Below, piece by piece: positions 34,498 to 43,978 of a stretch of DNA of 64,000 nt. Under the pieces are notes generated by a model. That model was given only the letters and a program-made list of their open reading frames with translations, made no database searches and was not told where the DNA came from. The stretch is from positions 34,094 to 98,093 of the forward strand of contig NZ_QFOA01000007.1 in assembly GCF_003248505.1 (NCBI RefSeq), read 5' to 3'. The DNA is from Sphingobium sp. (GTDB lineage Bacteria > Pseudomonadota > Alphaproteobacteria > Sphingomonadales > Sphingomonadaceae). Position numbers and translations under genes: made by a program. Positions within the stretch are counted from its first letter, which is position 1. Every line of letters starts with the position of its first letter.

Positions 34498-36258
34498 TCA
34501 CAAAAGGCGGGATAGCAGCCCGGCATTGGTCTTGCCGAGTTCCAGCACCTCGTCGCCCCGCCCGCTGATGATCGCCTTCGCCATGTAGAGAGTGAAGCCC
34601 TTCATCTGTTCGAGCGTGATCTTGGGCGGCATGGACAATTCGGTTCGCGCCGTGACCGCGTCGAGCAAGGCGGGGCCGGGATGGGCCAGAACCTCCCGCA
34701 CCCCTGCCTCGACCTCGCCGGGGTCGGTGACACGCACGCCGTGTAGACCGATGGCGCGCGCCATCGCGGCGAAATCGGGGTTGTCGAGCGCGACGCCGGT
34801 TTCGATGAGACCGGCGGCCTTCATTTCCATTTCCACAAAGCCGAGCGTTCCGTTGTTGAAGACGATGATCTTGACCGGCAGGCCAAGCTGCCGGACCGTC
34901 AGCAATTCGCCCATCAGCATCGCAAGGCCGCCGTCGCCCGACAGCGTGACGACTTGCCGGGCGGGAAATGCCGCCTGTGCGCCGATCCCCTGCGGCAGCG
35001 CATTGGCCATCGATCCGTGATTGAACGATCCCAACAGCCTGCGACGTCCGTTCATCTTCAGATAGCGCGCCGCCCAGATGGTGGGCGTTCCCACGTCGCA
35101 CGTGAACACCGCGTCATCGGCAGCAAGCTCGCTGACGACCCGTGCGACCTGCTGGGGATGGACGACACCGCTCCCCGGCTTGCCATGGGCCAGATCGTCC
35201 AGCCCTTCTCGCGCCTTGGCGTAGTTTTTGCGCGCCTCCTGCAGGAACGCCCCGTCGCGATCTGCCCGGAGCAGCGGCAGCAGGGCGTCGATCGTCGCGC
35301 CCACATCGCCCACCAGCCCGATGTCTATCGCCGTGCGACGGCCCAGATTTTCCGGGCGAAGGTCGATCTGCGCGACCTTCGCCTCGGTCGGATAGAATTG
35401 GCGATAGGGAAAGTCGGTGCCGAGCATCAGCAACGTATCGCAGCCCATCATCGCGTCGTAGCCGCTCGAAAAACCGATGAGGCCTGTCATGCCGACATCG
35501 TAAGGATTGTCATATTCCACGAACTCCTTGCCGCCCAGGGCGTGGACGACCGGTGCCTGAAGACGCTCCGCCACGCGGATAAGCTGGGCATGAGCGAGGC
35601 GGCAACCGCGTCCTGCCAAAATGGTGACGCGTCCTGCATCGTTCAGTAGCGTCGCAAGGGAATGAAGATCGTCGCCCGACGGCACGACGATGGCGGGCGG
35701 CGGCAGTAGCGCCGCCGACGACCGGGCCGGAAGCCCCTCTGCCGGACGCAACGCGACATCGCCCGGCATGGACACGACCGACACGCCGCGATGCCCAACC
35801 GCCGCGCGGATCGCGGTATCGAGCGTTCGCGGCATCTGGTCCGCATCGGAGACGGTTTCGCAATAGACGCTGCATTCGCGAAACAGCGCTTCGGGCCGCG
35901 TCTCCTGAAAATATTGGGAGCCTATCTCGCCGCTCGGTATCTGCGCGGCGATTGCCAGCACCGGCGCACGGGAGCGGTTGCAGTCGTAAAGACCGTTGAT
36001 GAGGTGCATGTTGCCCGGCCCGCACGATCCCGCGCATACCGCCAGCTTGCCCGTCAGTTGCGCTTCGGCGCCAGCCGCGAAGGCCGCAGCCTCCTCATTA
36101 CGGACATGGACCCATTCGATCTTGCCTTGTCGGCGCAGGCTGTCGGTAAGGCCATTGAGGCTGTCGCCCACGACCCCGTAGATCCGTTCGACCCCGGCGA
36201 GATGGAGGGTGTGGGCGAACAGGTCGGCGATGGTGGTTTTGGGCACGATGGTCTCCAC
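34498..36258 (-). CDS. poxB: Pyruvate dehydrogenase (quinone), thiamine-dependent
   Basis: A 586-residue thiamine pyrophosphate flavoprotein that oxidises pyruvate to acetate and CO2 and passes electrons to the quinone pool. The N-terminal domain has the catalytic glutamate region HVRNEEAAAFAAG. The C-terminal domain has the TPP motif GDGGLAM with NN 25 residues later. Length matches E. coli PoxB (572 aa). The C-terminal region (KITLEQMKGFTLYMAKAI) is the likely membrane-binding peptide, amphipathic as in PoxB. In E. coli the enzyme is induced in stationary phase. It is convergent with the tolC-like gene. Confidence 0.9.
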   Translation of the reverse strand: METIVPKTTIADLFAHTLHLAGVERIYGVVGDSLNGLTDSLRRQGKIEWVHVRNEEAAAFAAGAEAQLTGKLAVCAGSCGPGNMHLINGLYDCNRSRAPVLAIAAQIPSGEIGSQYFQETRPEALFRECSVYCETVSDADQMPRTLDTAIRAAVGHRGVSVVSMPGDVALRPAEGLPARSSAALLPPPAIVVPSGDDLHSLATLLNDAGRVTILAGRGCRLAHAQLIRVAERLQAPVVHALGGKEFVEYDNPYDVGMTGLIGFSSGYDAMMGCDTLLMLGTDFPYRQFYPTEAKVAQIDLRPENLGRRTAIDIGLVGDVGATIDALLPLLRADRDGAFLQEARKNYAKAREGLDDLAHGKPGSGVVHPQQVARVVSELAADDAVFTCDVGTPTIWAARYLKMNGRRRLLGSFNHGSMANALPQGIGAQAAFPARQVVTLSGDGGLAMLMGELLTVRQLGLPVKIIVFNNGTLGFVEMEMKAAGLIETGVALDNPDFAAMARAIGLHGVRVTDPGEVEAGVREVLAHPGPALLDAVTARTELSMPPKITLEQMKGFTLYMAKAIISGRGDEVLELGKTNAGLLSRLL

Positions 36259-36404
36259 GAATGGGTGGGCGTTGACAGATCACGGTCTGGCCCCCTGCAA
36301 ACGCATCGCGTCCATCGAAGCTCCCGTCGGGATGCGGCTGGGGAACCGCAGGCGGTTTCGATCATCTCATTTCCTGCCGGAACCTTACAGAAAGAGCCTA
36401 TCCC

Positions 36405-36827
36405 GTGGCCCAACCCGATCTGTCCCGCTTCGTCGAAGCTCAAAACGGCGTGTTCGAGACGGCGTTGGCCGAAATCGCGTCGGGGCGGAAACGAACGCAC
36501 TGGATGTGGTTCATCTTTCCGCAGTTACGCGGCCTAGGTCATAGCGCGATGGCGCAGCATTACGGAATCGCGTCTCTTGAGGAAGCCCGCCTTTATCTCG
36601 ACCATGTTCTGCTCGGAGCCCGTTACAGGTCGTGCGTTGCCGCACTTAACGAACTTGCGCCCGCCGATGCTGTGGATGTGTTCGGCGCGACGGACGCCAT
36701 GAAATTGAGATCGTCGCTTACCCTGTTCGACGCGGTCGAACCGTCGACTATGTTCCAGGAAGCGCTGGCGCGGTTTTTTCATGGAAAGCGCGATGAAGCC
36801 ACCCTTCGAATATTGTCGGGCGGCTAG
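36405..36827 (+). CDS. DUF1810 family protein
   Basis: A 140-residue protein matching DUF1810: the N-terminal FVEAQNGVFETALAEIASG, the motif HWMWFIFPQLRGLG and the block AMKLRSSLTLFDAV are its hallmarks. The family is widespread and has no known function; some annotations call it calpastatin-like, which I would not use. The start is GTG at 36405. It is divergent from poxB and convergent with the catalase gene, separated from the latter by a strong hairpin. It could be a stress gene by neighbourhood only. Confidence 0.85.
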   Translation: MAQPDLSRFVEAQNGVFETALAEIASGRKRTHWMWFIFPQLRGLGHSAMAQHYGIASLEEARLYLDHVLLGARYRSCVAALNELAPADAVDVFGATDAMKLRSSLTLFDAVEPSTMFQEALARFFHGKRDEATLRILSGG

Positions 36828-36839
36828 CGGCATGGGGGT

Positions 36840-36876
36840 ATCGCGACGGCTGCCCCTGGTCGGCAGCCGTCGCGAT
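36840..36876. terminator. Long hairpin between convergent genes
   Basis: A perfect 15-base-pair inverted repeat (ATCGCGACGGCTGCC and its complement) with a 7-base loop lies between the stops of the DUF1810 and catalase genes. The T-runs are short on both sides, so it may act as a bidirectional terminator or simply stabilise mRNA ends. Confidence 0.65.
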
Positions 36877-36883
36877 TTGCAGG

Positions 36884-38965
36884 TCAGGCCAATATTCTGA
36901 CGCCCGGTTCGCGGTCGTAGAAGCGCCGGGCGGCCGCTTTCACAAAGGCATCGTCCAGACCGACGACGCCTTCATCCGGTTCGACGCCCGCCTTGTCGAG
37001 CAGCGGCTGCGCCGCGTCGCTCGCGCCGATGGCCTTAAGATGTCCAAAGGCGTTCATCACGAATTCGACAGCGGCGCTTTCCTTCAGCAGCATATCGCAG
37101 CCATCGGGCGACAGGATAACCGCGATCGCGTCGAAAAGCTGGCTCGGCGATCCAGCGAGTTGCCCGTCCGCCTTGCGCTGCGTTCCGTCCGACAGTTTCG
37201 CGCCGCCGACCTTGGGCGCGACCAGGAACGGCTTCCCCTTGGCTTTTTCCACCGCCTTCACGACCTTGTCGAGGACGGCGGCGTCGGTGCCGTCCGCGAT
37301 GAGGATGCCGACGGTCCTGCCCTCGATCGTCGCCTTCATATTCTTGTGGATGGACAAGGCGTCCGAAGGCGGCATGTCGATGGGCTTTTTCGCCGCAGCC
37401 GACTTGGCTGGCAATTCGAGACCCAGACCGTCTGCCACACGCTGCGCCAGGTCTTCGTCTACGTTGCGAAGGTTGGCGAGCATCCGCACAGGCACCTGAT
37501 CGAGCGAACTGACCTTCGACAGTTCGAACACGAAGGAGGAGGCGATGTGCGCTTGCTCATGCGCATCCTGCGAGCGATAAAAGAGCCGCGCCTGGCTGTA
37601 ATGGTCGGCAAAGCTTTCAGAACGCACGCGCAGCTTGTCACCCGTCTCGTCCGGGCCGGTTTCGAGATTGGTGGTCACGAAGCCCTGTTTCGGGCTTTCG
37701 CGCGGTCCGCCATCCTCGCCATGGTCGGCCAAGCTGTTGGGCTCGTAATTGGCGCGCCCCTTGGGAACCAGCGTCTGCATCTTGCCGTCGCGCTGCATAT
37801 TGGCGAAGGGGCAGCGTGGCGCGTTGATGGGAATCTGATGAAAGTTGGTGGTTCCGAGGCGCGAATTCTGCGTGTCGAGATAGCTGAACAGCCGCCCCTG
37901 CAGCAGCGGATCGTTCGAGAAGTCGATGCCCGGCACGATGTTCGACGGCAGGAACGCCACCTGTTCGGTTTCGGCGAAGAAATTGTCGGCGTTCCGGTTC
38001 AACGTCATCGTGCCGATGAGGCGGACGGGCACGTCCTCCTCCGGGATCAGCTTCGTCGCATCGAGCACGTCATAAGGCTGCGCGTCGGCGAAGGCCTGAT
38101 CGAACACCTGGATGCCCAGATCCCATTGCGGGAAATCGCCGCCGTCAATCGCCTCGAACAGGTCGCGACGCTGATAGTCGTTGTCGGCGGCCTGCAATTT
38201 GAGCGCTTCGTCCCAAATGGTCGATTGCAGACCCAGACGCGGCTTCCAGTGGAACTTGACGAACTGCGCCTTGCCTTCGGCGTTCACCAGCTTGAACGTG
38301 TGGACGCCAAACCCCTCCATCATGCGGAAGCTGCGCGGCAGGGTGCGGTCGGACATCGCCCACATCAGCATGTGGGTCGTTTCCGGCATCAAGCTGGCCC
38401 AATCCCAGAACGTGTCGTGCGCGCTGCCCGCCTGCGGATAACCCCGGTCCGCCTCCATTTTAACAGCATGGACGAGATCTGGGAACTTGATCGCGTCCTG
38501 GATGAAGAAAACGGGGATGTTGTTGCCGACCAGATCCCAATTGCCTTCGCTCGTATAGAATTTGACGGCGAAGCCGCGCACGTCGCGCGGCGTATCGACC
38601 GAACCGGCTCCACCCGCCACGGTGGAAAAGCGGACGAAAACTTCCGTCTTCTCGCCCTTGCGAAACACCGCAGCCTTGGACAGGTCGGATATGTCGTCCG
38701 TCGCCTCGAACACGCCGTGTGCGCCGCTGCCACGAGCGTGGACGATACGCTCGGGAATACGTTCGTGATCGAAGTGGAAGATTTTCTCGCGCAGGACGAA
38801 GTCTTCGAGCAGGGTCGGGCCGCGTGCCCCGCTCTTGAGACTGTTTTGATTGTCGCTGATCGCCACGCCGTGGTTGGTGGTGAGCACGGATGTGCCTTCG
38901 CCGTCGGCGACCTGATGGGTCTCGCCGCCGGAGCCGGTGTTCATGGGGTCATTTTGCTGGGTCAT
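36884..38965 (-). CDS. katE: Monofunctional catalase, large-subunit (HPII/KatE) type
   Basis: A 693-residue haem catalase that breaks down hydrogen peroxide. The N-terminal core contains the active-site region RIVHARGSGAHGVFE, FVRFSTVAGGAGS, and GNNIPVFFIQDAIKFPD with the distal Asn. The proximal Tyr region RLFSYLDTQNSRLG is present. A C-terminal flavodoxin/GATase-like domain (about residues 530-690, VGILIADGTDAAVL) defines the large-subunit class. The start at 38965 has AGAGG seven bases upstream. In relatives such catalases are induced in stationary phase or by stress; no specific operator is recognised here. Confidence 0.92.
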   Translation of the reverse strand: MTQQNDPMNTGSGGETHQVADGEGTSVLTTNHGVAISDNQNSLKSGARGPTLLEDFVLREKIFHFDHERIPERIVHARGSGAHGVFEATDDISDLSKAAVFRKGEKTEVFVRFSTVAGGAGSVDTPRDVRGFAVKFYTSEGNWDLVGNNIPVFFIQDAIKFPDLVHAVKMEADRGYPQAGSAHDTFWDWASLMPETTHMLMWAMSDRTLPRSFRMMEGFGVHTFKLVNAEGKAQFVKFHWKPRLGLQSTIWDEALKLQAADNDYQRRDLFEAIDGGDFPQWDLGIQVFDQAFADAQPYDVLDATKLIPEEDVPVRLIGTMTLNRNADNFFAETEQVAFLPSNIVPGIDFSNDPLLQGRLFSYLDTQNSRLGTTNFHQIPINAPRCPFANMQRDGKMQTLVPKGRANYEPNSLADHGEDGGPRESPKQGFVTTNLETGPDETGDKLRVRSESFADHYSQARLFYRSQDAHEQAHIASSFVFELSKVSSLDQVPVRMLANLRNVDEDLAQRVADGLGLELPAKSAAAKKPIDMPPSDALSIHKNMKATIEGRTVGILIADGTDAAVLDKVVKAVEKAKGKPFLVAPKVGGAKLSDGTQRKADGQLAGSPSQLFDAIAVILSPDGCDMLLKESAAVEFVMNAFGHLKAIGASDAAQPLLDKAGVEPDEGVVGLDDAFVKAAARRFYDREPGVRILA

Positions 38966-39274
38966 CGAGAAACCTCTGGGTCCGAGTAGGACGACGCACA
39001 TCGCGCCAATCCCTTACCCAACGCCTCAACAGCGATTTCGTCGCGAAGCCCCGCCATATTCGTGCCAAAGCCTCACATAGGGCAGGAATGGCCCCTGCCA
39101 TGAGGCGCGCCCACTGTGCAGGGGCGTCGTCCACCAGCAACGCGGCATAACGCGACCCGACCGACGCAAGAGTGGACCGGCGGTGGCGAGCGGGATAGGG
39201 CGACTTCAACCGGACGACATTCAGCCAGGAGCCCCCCAACCGTGACAGCCCCCGCCAATGGCGAGGATCGCAAT
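38966..39274. other. Intergenic region between katE and the MFS gene, no gene seen
   Basis: This 309-base stretch separates the divergent katE and MFS genes and must hold both promoters. A 96-codon open frame on the minus strand crosses most of it but lacks a ribosome binding site and looks like chance in high-GC DNA. A short inverted repeat (GGCAGG / CCTGCC) near 39080-39100 is the only structure. I found no clear OxyR, Fur or EcfG-type site. Confidence 0.5.
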
Positions 39275-40444
39275 ATGCTGCGTCGATCCGCCCTCACCCT
39301 GTCGATGGCGGCAGCGACCGGCATCGCGGTCGCCAATATCTATTACAACCAGCCGATGCTGGGCATCATGGAGCGGGATCTGGCAAGCCCTATGGCCAGC
39401 TTCGTGCCGACCGTCACACAATTAGGATATGCGGTAGGCCTGTTCATGCTGGTTCCGCTGGGCGACCTTATCGAACGAAAACGCCTGATCATGCTCCAGT
39501 TCTGCGGCCTGGCCATCGCATTGGCGATGACTGCCGCAGCCCCGGGTGCGGCGATGGTGCTTCTGGGATCGCTGCTGGTCGGCATCCTGTCGACGGTCGC
39601 GCAGCAGGTCGTTCCGCTGGCCGCCCATCTTGCTCCGCCGGAGAAGCGCGGCGCGACGGTCGGGACGGTCATGGCGGGCCTCCTTTGCGGCATTCTGCTA
39701 AGCCGCACGCTGTCCGGCTTCGTCGCGACACATGCAGGCTGGCGGGAGATGTTCTGGCTCGGCGTGCCGATGGCGCTGGGGGCCGGAGCGCTGATGGCGG
39801 TGATGCTGCCCGCAAGCAGGCCTGACACCACGCACAGCTACGGTTCGTTGATCCGATCGCTCGGCGGACTGTGGCTGGAGTTCGGGAGCCTGCGCAAGGC
39901 GGCGATCACGCAGGGCCTTTTATTCGCCGGGTTCAGCGCGTTCTGGACCATCCTGGCGCTGCACCTGCAAGAGCCGCGATTTGCGCTGGGCGCGGACGTC
40001 GCCGGACTGTTCGGCATCGTCGGCGCCGTAGGCATACTCGCCGCGCCGATGGCCGGGCGGATCGCCGACCGGCGCGGGCCTCATCTCGTCATCCTGATGG
40101 GGAGCGGCCTGACGCTGGCGGCATGGGCCGTGTTCGGCGGCATCGCCAGCGTGACGGGCCTGATCGTCGGCGTAATCCTGCTCGATTTCGGCGTACAGAG
40201 CGCACTCGTGTCGAACCAGCACATCGTCTACGCGCTCCGCCCCGAAGCCCGCGCGCGATTGAACACCATCTTCATGGGCACGATGTTCCTGGGCGGCACG
40301 ACCGGGTCGGCAACGGCAACCGTCGCCTGGAACGTCGGCGGCTGGAGCGCCGTGGCATGCCTTGGCGTCATATTTTCCGCGCTGGCCACCGCGATCCAGT
40401 TGAACGGCCTCGGGGGCTTGCGGCGCGAAAAGCCCCGTCCGTAG
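39275..40444 (+). CDS. Major facilitator superfamily transporter, DHA1 type
   Basis: A 389-residue inner-membrane transporter with 12 predicted segments. The N-terminus reads AVANIYYNQPMLGIM, a pattern found in YnfM/NepI-like exporters, and the MFS loop 2-3 motif is PLGDLIERKRLI. A second half begins near residue 205. Substrate cannot be predicted; sugar, arabinose or drug export have been reported for related families. The start at 39275 has GAGGA seven bases upstream; a GTG at 39242, with AGGAG ten bases upstream, is an alternative that adds 11 residues. Confidence 0.85.
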   Translation: MLRRSALTLSMAAATGIAVANIYYNQPMLGIMERDLASPMASFVPTVTQLGYAVGLFMLVPLGDLIERKRLIMLQFCGLAIALAMTAAAPGAAMVLLGSLLVGILSTVAQQVVPLAAHLAPPEKRGATVGTVMAGLLCGILLSRTLSGFVATHAGWREMFWLGVPMALGAGALMAVMLPASRPDTTHSYGSLIRSLGGLWLEFGSLRKAAITQGLLFAGFSAFWTILALHLQEPRFALGADVAGLFGIVGAVGILAAPMAGRIADRRGPHLVILMGSGLTLAAWAVFGGIASVTGLIVGVILLDFGVQSALVSNQHIVYALRPEARARLNTIFMGTMFLGGTTGSATATVAWNVGGWSAVACLGVIFSALATAIQLNGLGGLRREKPRP

Positions 40445-40588
40445 CGACGGGTCGCTGCGGGCGGCGATGTGCAAAGCTGCTCCTCTTGCCTTGCCGGGGC
40501 CCGGCCACGCCCCGCCACGGCGAGGGTTGCAAAGCCCGCCCGCCCCTTTCTAAGGATGCCTTATTGCAGGAAATTTGGGAGTTGAAGG

Positions 40589-42220
40589 TTGGAGACCGTT
40601 TCCATCGTGCTGTTTCTGCTGCTGGCCGTCGTGGTCAGCGGGGCGGTTTCTCGCATGTTGCCTGTCTCCGTTCCCACGCCGCTCGTCCAGATCCTGCTCG
40701 GCGCGGTCATCGGCCTGTCCTCCTCCCACCGCGTCAGCCTCGACCCCGAACTGTTTCTGTTCCTGTTCCTGCCGCCGCTGTTGTTCCTCGACGGGTGGCG
40801 CATCCCCAAGGACGAATTGTTCAAGGATATCGGGACGGTTTTCGAACTGGCGCTAGGCCTTGTGCTGCTGACGGTGATCGGCATGGGTTTCTTCATCCAC
40901 TGGATGATACCCGCGATGCCGCTGACCGTCGCTTTCGCGCTGGCCGCCGTAGTGTCCCCGACCGATCCGATCGCGGTGTCCGCCATCGCCGCGCGCGTGC
41001 CGATCCCCAAACGAATGATGCACATTCTCGAAGGCGAATCGCTGCTCAATGACGCGTCGGGCCTCGTCTGCCTGCGTTTCGCCATCGCGGCGGCGCTGAC
41101 CGGCAGCTTCTCCGCCGGAGAAGCCGCGCTGAATTTCCTTTGGGTCGCGGGCGCGGGCCTCTTCATCGGCGTGGCGACGACCCTCTGCATCACGCGGGCC
41201 AAGGCCGCCGTGACGAAGCGCTGGGGCGAGGACACAGGGTCGCAGATCCTGGTCAGCCTGCTCATCCCCTTCGCGTCCTACATCCTTGCCGAGCATGTCC
41301 ATGCGTCCGGCATATTGGCCGCCGTCGGCGCCGGCCTTACCATGACCTATGCCGAAATCTCTCGTCAGACGCTGGCGGTCACGCGGATGCGGCGCAATTC
41401 GGTGTGGGACACGATCCAGTTTACCCTTAACGGCATCATCTTCGTGCTGCTGGGCGAGCAATTGCCCGCAATCGTGCAGGGAGCGAAATCCACCGTCGCG
41501 CTGACGGGCCATGTATCGCCCTGGTGGCTGGCGGTCTATGTCGTCGCCATCGTCGCGGGCCTCGTCGCCCTGCGCTTTTCATGGGTGTGGCTGTCGTTGC
41601 GCCTCACCATCCTGCGGCAGGCGCCGCGCGGCGGCGGCATGACAAGCCCGAGCTGGCGGCTGGTCGCGGCGACATCCTTTGCCGGCGTGCGCGGTGCCAT
41701 CACGCTCGCGGGTGTGCTGACGCTTCCGCTGGCGATGACGGACGGCACGCCCTTTCCGGCGCGCGACCTTGCCATTTTTCTTGCGGCGGGCGTGATCGTC
41801 CTTTCGCTCATCATCGCCAGCCTGACGCTCCCCGTCCTGCTCCGGAACCTGACCATGCCGCCGGAGCCTTCGCGGCAGGCGGAGGAAGACAGTTCGCGGA
41901 TCGCCACCGCCACCGCCGCGATCCAGGCCATCGAGCGTCACCAGCATGTCCTTGCCGAACGGCATGGCGAAGCGGACATCTATGTGACTGCGGGCGGCAG
42001 CGTGATGGATCGCTATCGCGAACGCATCGAGGGGCTGCGCGGCAAGCAGACGGAAGAAATGACGACCGGCCATGTCCTCATGCGGGAGTTCGCGCTGGTC
42101 GGTCTTCAGGCCGAGCGCAGCGCGCTCGCCGCGCTGGTCCGCAGCCGCAAGATCACCAGCGCCGTCGCCCAGAAGATGACGCGCGAACTGGATCTGGCGG
42201 AAGCCCGCTATCGCGGCTGA
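40589..42220 (+). CDS. CPA1-type Na+/H+ antiporter (NhaP family)
   Basis: A 543-residue inner-membrane antiporter with about 12 transmembrane segments in residues 1-425 and a helical cytosolic tail. The motifs FLPPLLFLDGWR, VVSPTDPIAVSAI and EGESLLNDASGLV contain the aspartates that bind the cation in CPA1 exchangers, and FAGVRGAITLAGVLTLP is the conserved arginine region. The most likely start is a TTG at 40589, the first possible start after an in-frame stop and preceded by GGGAG seven bases upstream. It is the second CPA1 transporter in this window. Confidence 0.88.
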   Translation: METVSIVLFLLLAVVVSGAVSRMLPVSVPTPLVQILLGAVIGLSSSHRVSLDPELFLFLFLPPLLFLDGWRIPKDELFKDIGTVFELALGLVLLTVIGMGFFIHWMIPAMPLTVAFALAAVVSPTDPIAVSAIAARVPIPKRMMHILEGESLLNDASGLVCLRFAIAAALTGSFSAGEAALNFLWVAGAGLFIGVATTLCITRAKAAVTKRWGEDTGSQILVSLLIPFASYILAEHVHASGILAAVGAGLTMTYAEISRQTLAVTRMRRNSVWDTIQFTLNGIIFVLLGEQLPAIVQGAKSTVALTGHVSPWWLAVYVVAIVAGLVALRFSWVWLSLRLTILRQAPRGGGMTSPSWRLVAATSFAGVRGAITLAGVLTLPLAMTDGTPFPARDLAIFLAAGVIVLSLIIASLTLPVLLRNLTMPPEPSRQAEEDSSRIATATAAIQAIERHQHVLAERHGEADIYVTAGGSVMDRYRERIEGLRGKQTEEMTTGHVLMREFALVGLQAERSALAALVRSRKITSAVAQKMTRELDLAEARYRG

Positions 42221-42253
42221 TCGTCCGTATTCCGGGCTTCATCTGGAAATGCA

Positions 42254-42330
42254 TGGTGCGCCCAACAGGATTCGAACCTGTGGCCTTCGGATTAGGAATC
42301 CGACGCTCTATCCTGCTGAGCTATGGGCGC
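42254..42330 (-). tRNA. tRNA-Arg (anticodon CCT)
   Basis: Read on the minus strand, the 77 bases fold as a standard cloverleaf. The acceptor GCGCCCA pairs with TGGGCGC, the D arm is GCTC/GAGC, the anticodon stem TCGGA/TCCGA encloses the loop TTCCTAA (anticodon CCT, reading AGG), the T arm ACAGG/CCTGT encloses TTCGAAT, and CCA is encoded at the 3' end. No integrase or duplicated 3' end is seen next to it. Confidence 0.95.
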
Positions 42331-42367
42331 ACGCCGTTCAGCGCTCTATTGCGCATGATCCTGTCGG

Positions 42368-42844
42368 TCAATTCTTGACATGGGGGGGCACCACCGGGAA
42401 CGGCAGGGGAGCGACCTCTACGCCTTCCTCAATCAGCGCCTTGGCTTCGGCGGGCGCGACTTCGCCGTGGATGCTGCCGCGATCCTGTTCGCCATAGTGC
42501 ATTGCCCGCGCCTGTTCGGCAAAGCCGCGCCCGACCCATGTCGATCCTTCGAGAACCTTGGCCTGCGCGGTGCGCAGCGCTTCCATCATCGCGTGCAGCC
42601 TAGCGGGGTCGGGGGCATTGGCCATGGCGGGCGCTGCATCGGCCTGTTCGCGGGGCGCGATGGCGCGGCTGTTGCCCTTGGGCGCGACGGCGGGTGCCAT
42701 CACCGCCTTGGCGACGGCAGTGTCGTTGCAAAAGGGGCAGGCAATAAGGCCGCGCTCCTTCTGCTGCTCATAGTCCGCGCTGGAGCCGAACCAGGCTTCG
42801 AACACATGGCCATGGGCGCTGCATTTCAAGTCGAACACGATCAC
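42368..42844 (-). CDS. DUF1178 family protein
   Basis: A 158-residue soluble protein matching DUF1178. The N-terminus IVFDLKCSAHGHVFEAWF and the pair CPFC (about residues 36-39) suggest a small zinc ribbon, made with the Cys8 side. The rest is a helical, charged region (ALRTAQAKVLEGSTWVGRGFAEQARAMHYGE) that is the best conserved part. The function is unknown. The start overlaps the stop of the nitrilase-family gene (ATGA), so the two are coupled. Confidence 0.85.
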   Translation of the reverse strand: MIVFDLKCSAHGHVFEAWFGSSADYEQQKERGLIACPFCNDTAVAKAVMAPAVAPKGNSRAIAPREQADAAPAMANAPDPARLHAMMEALRTAQAKVLEGSTWVGRGFAEQARAMHYGEQDRGSIHGEVAPAEAKALIEEGVEVAPLPFPVVPPHVKN

Positions 42845-43680
42845 GAGATGACGACATCCTTGGGGATGGGGCGGCGATTGGCGATGGCTGGCACGCGGCT
42901 GCGCACATCCTCTACGCTCGCAAGGTCGAGATCGGCAAGGCCCAGCCCCGCGCCCTCCCCCATGTCGAGCCGCACCTCGCCCCAGGGATCGACGATCAGG
43001 CTGTGGCCATAGGTCGTCCGTCCGTCCTCATGCGTGCCGCTCTGAGCAGCGGCGATGACGAAGCAGCCCGCCTCGATCGCCCGGGCGCGGAGCAGCACAT
43101 GCCAATGCGCCTGGCCTGTCGGAACCGTGAAGGCGGCAGGCGCGAGCAGGATCGTCGCGCCCGCATCGGTGAGCGCGCGATAGAGGTCGGGGAAACGCAT
43201 GTCGTAACAGATGGAAAAGCCCATCCGCCCCCATGGCGTGTCGGCGGCCACCACCCGCTCCCCCGGACCGTAGACCGCCGATTCGCGCCAACTCTCTCCG
43301 GTCGCAAGATCGACATCGAACAGGTGGATCTTGTCATAGCGCGCGCGGATTTCGCCGCTGTCGTCGATCAGGAAGCTGCGGTTGGCGAGGCGGCCGTCCG
43401 CCGGCTCGTCCTTGAGCGGCAGGGACCCGAGATGGATCCAGAGCTTTTCGCGCGCCGCCGCTTCGCGCACCGCAGCGAGCACGGGGTCTTCGGCCTCACG
43501 CCGCAAATTGCCCGCCGCCCGTGCCCGGTCGCGGTCGAGGCAGCCCGCCATTTCGGGCGTGAAGAGCATATCCGCCCCCTCGCCCCTCGCGCGCGCCGCC
43601 ATGTCCACGATGGCGGCGGCATTGCGGGCAGGATCGACTCCGCTCGTCATCTGGAAGATCGCGGCGCGCATCGTCGTCAC
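42841..43680 (-). CDS. Nitrilase-family carbon-nitrogen hydrolase (Nit1-like amidase)
   Basis: A 279-residue amidase of the nitrilase superfamily. The Glu-Lys-Cys triad is visible: Glu43 in LFTPEMAG, Lys117 in RYDKIHLFDVD and Cys158 in SICYDMRFPDLYR. The last motif and the length fit the Nit1/NitFhit group, which repairs deaminated glutathione; the gene lies next to a glutaredoxin gene. The start and stop overlap grxC and DUF1178 respectively by 4 bases, so all three form an operon with tight translational coupling. Confidence 0.87.
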   Translation of the reverse strand: MTTMRAAIFQMTSGVDPARNAAAIVDMAARARGEGADMLFTPEMAGCLDRDRARAAGNLRREAEDPVLAAVREAAAREKLWIHLGSLPLKDEPADGRLANRSFLIDDSGEIRARYDKIHLFDVDLATGESWRESAVYGPGERVVAADTPWGRMGFSICYDMRFPDLYRALTDAGATILLAPAAFTVPTGQAHWHVLLRARAIEAGCFVIAAAQSGTHEDGRTTYGHSLIVDPWGEVRLDMGEGAGLGLADLDLASVEDVRSRVPAIANRRPIPKDVVIS

Positions 43681-43934
43681 TGGCCGAGCAGTTCGTCCAG
43701 CTTGCCGTCGCGGTCGAGCTGCATCAGGTCGTCGCTGCCACCGATATGGCGACCGTCGATGAAAATCTGGGGCACGGTGGTGCGACCGGGCGCGCGCTCC
43801 AGCATCTCCTCCCGCTTGGGGCCGCCCATCGTGATGTCATATTCCTGATATTCGACACCCTTGCCGTCGAGCAGCTTTCTGGCGCGGGCGCAGTATCCGC
43901 ACCACGCCTTGGTATAGATTTCGACATTCGCCAT
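43677..43934 (-). CDS. grxC: Glutaredoxin 3
   Basis: An 85-residue dithiol glutaredoxin that reduces disulfides with glutathione. The active site is CGYC (Cys12-Cys15) in YTKAWCGYCARARKLL; the TVPQIFIDGRHIGGSDDL segment carries the cis-proline and glutathione-binding GG. The start at 43934 has AGGAG six bases upstream. It heads a run with the nitrilase-family gene and the DUF1178 gene and lies 44 bases downstream of the comF-like gene. Confidence 0.95.
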   Translation of the reverse strand: MANVEIYTKAWCGYCARARKLLDGKGVEYQEYDITMGGPKREEMLERAPGRTTVPQIFIDGRHIGGSDDLMQLDRDGKLDELLGQ

Positions 43935-43978
43935 GATGTGCTCCTTCGGTCGGCAAATTGGGTGAACGCGCCGCTTTG

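Noticed and set aside
36272..36277. TTGACA upstream of the DUF1810 gene
   Set aside because: No recognisable -10 element follows at the usual distance, so it may be chance.
38949..39239. A 96-codon minus-strand frame upstream of katE
   Set aside because: It overlaps the katE start region, lacks a ribosome binding site and has no recognisable domain.
42254..42330. tRNA-Arg as a possible integration site
   Set aside because: No integrase gene, no duplicated tRNA end and no change in gene character on either side.
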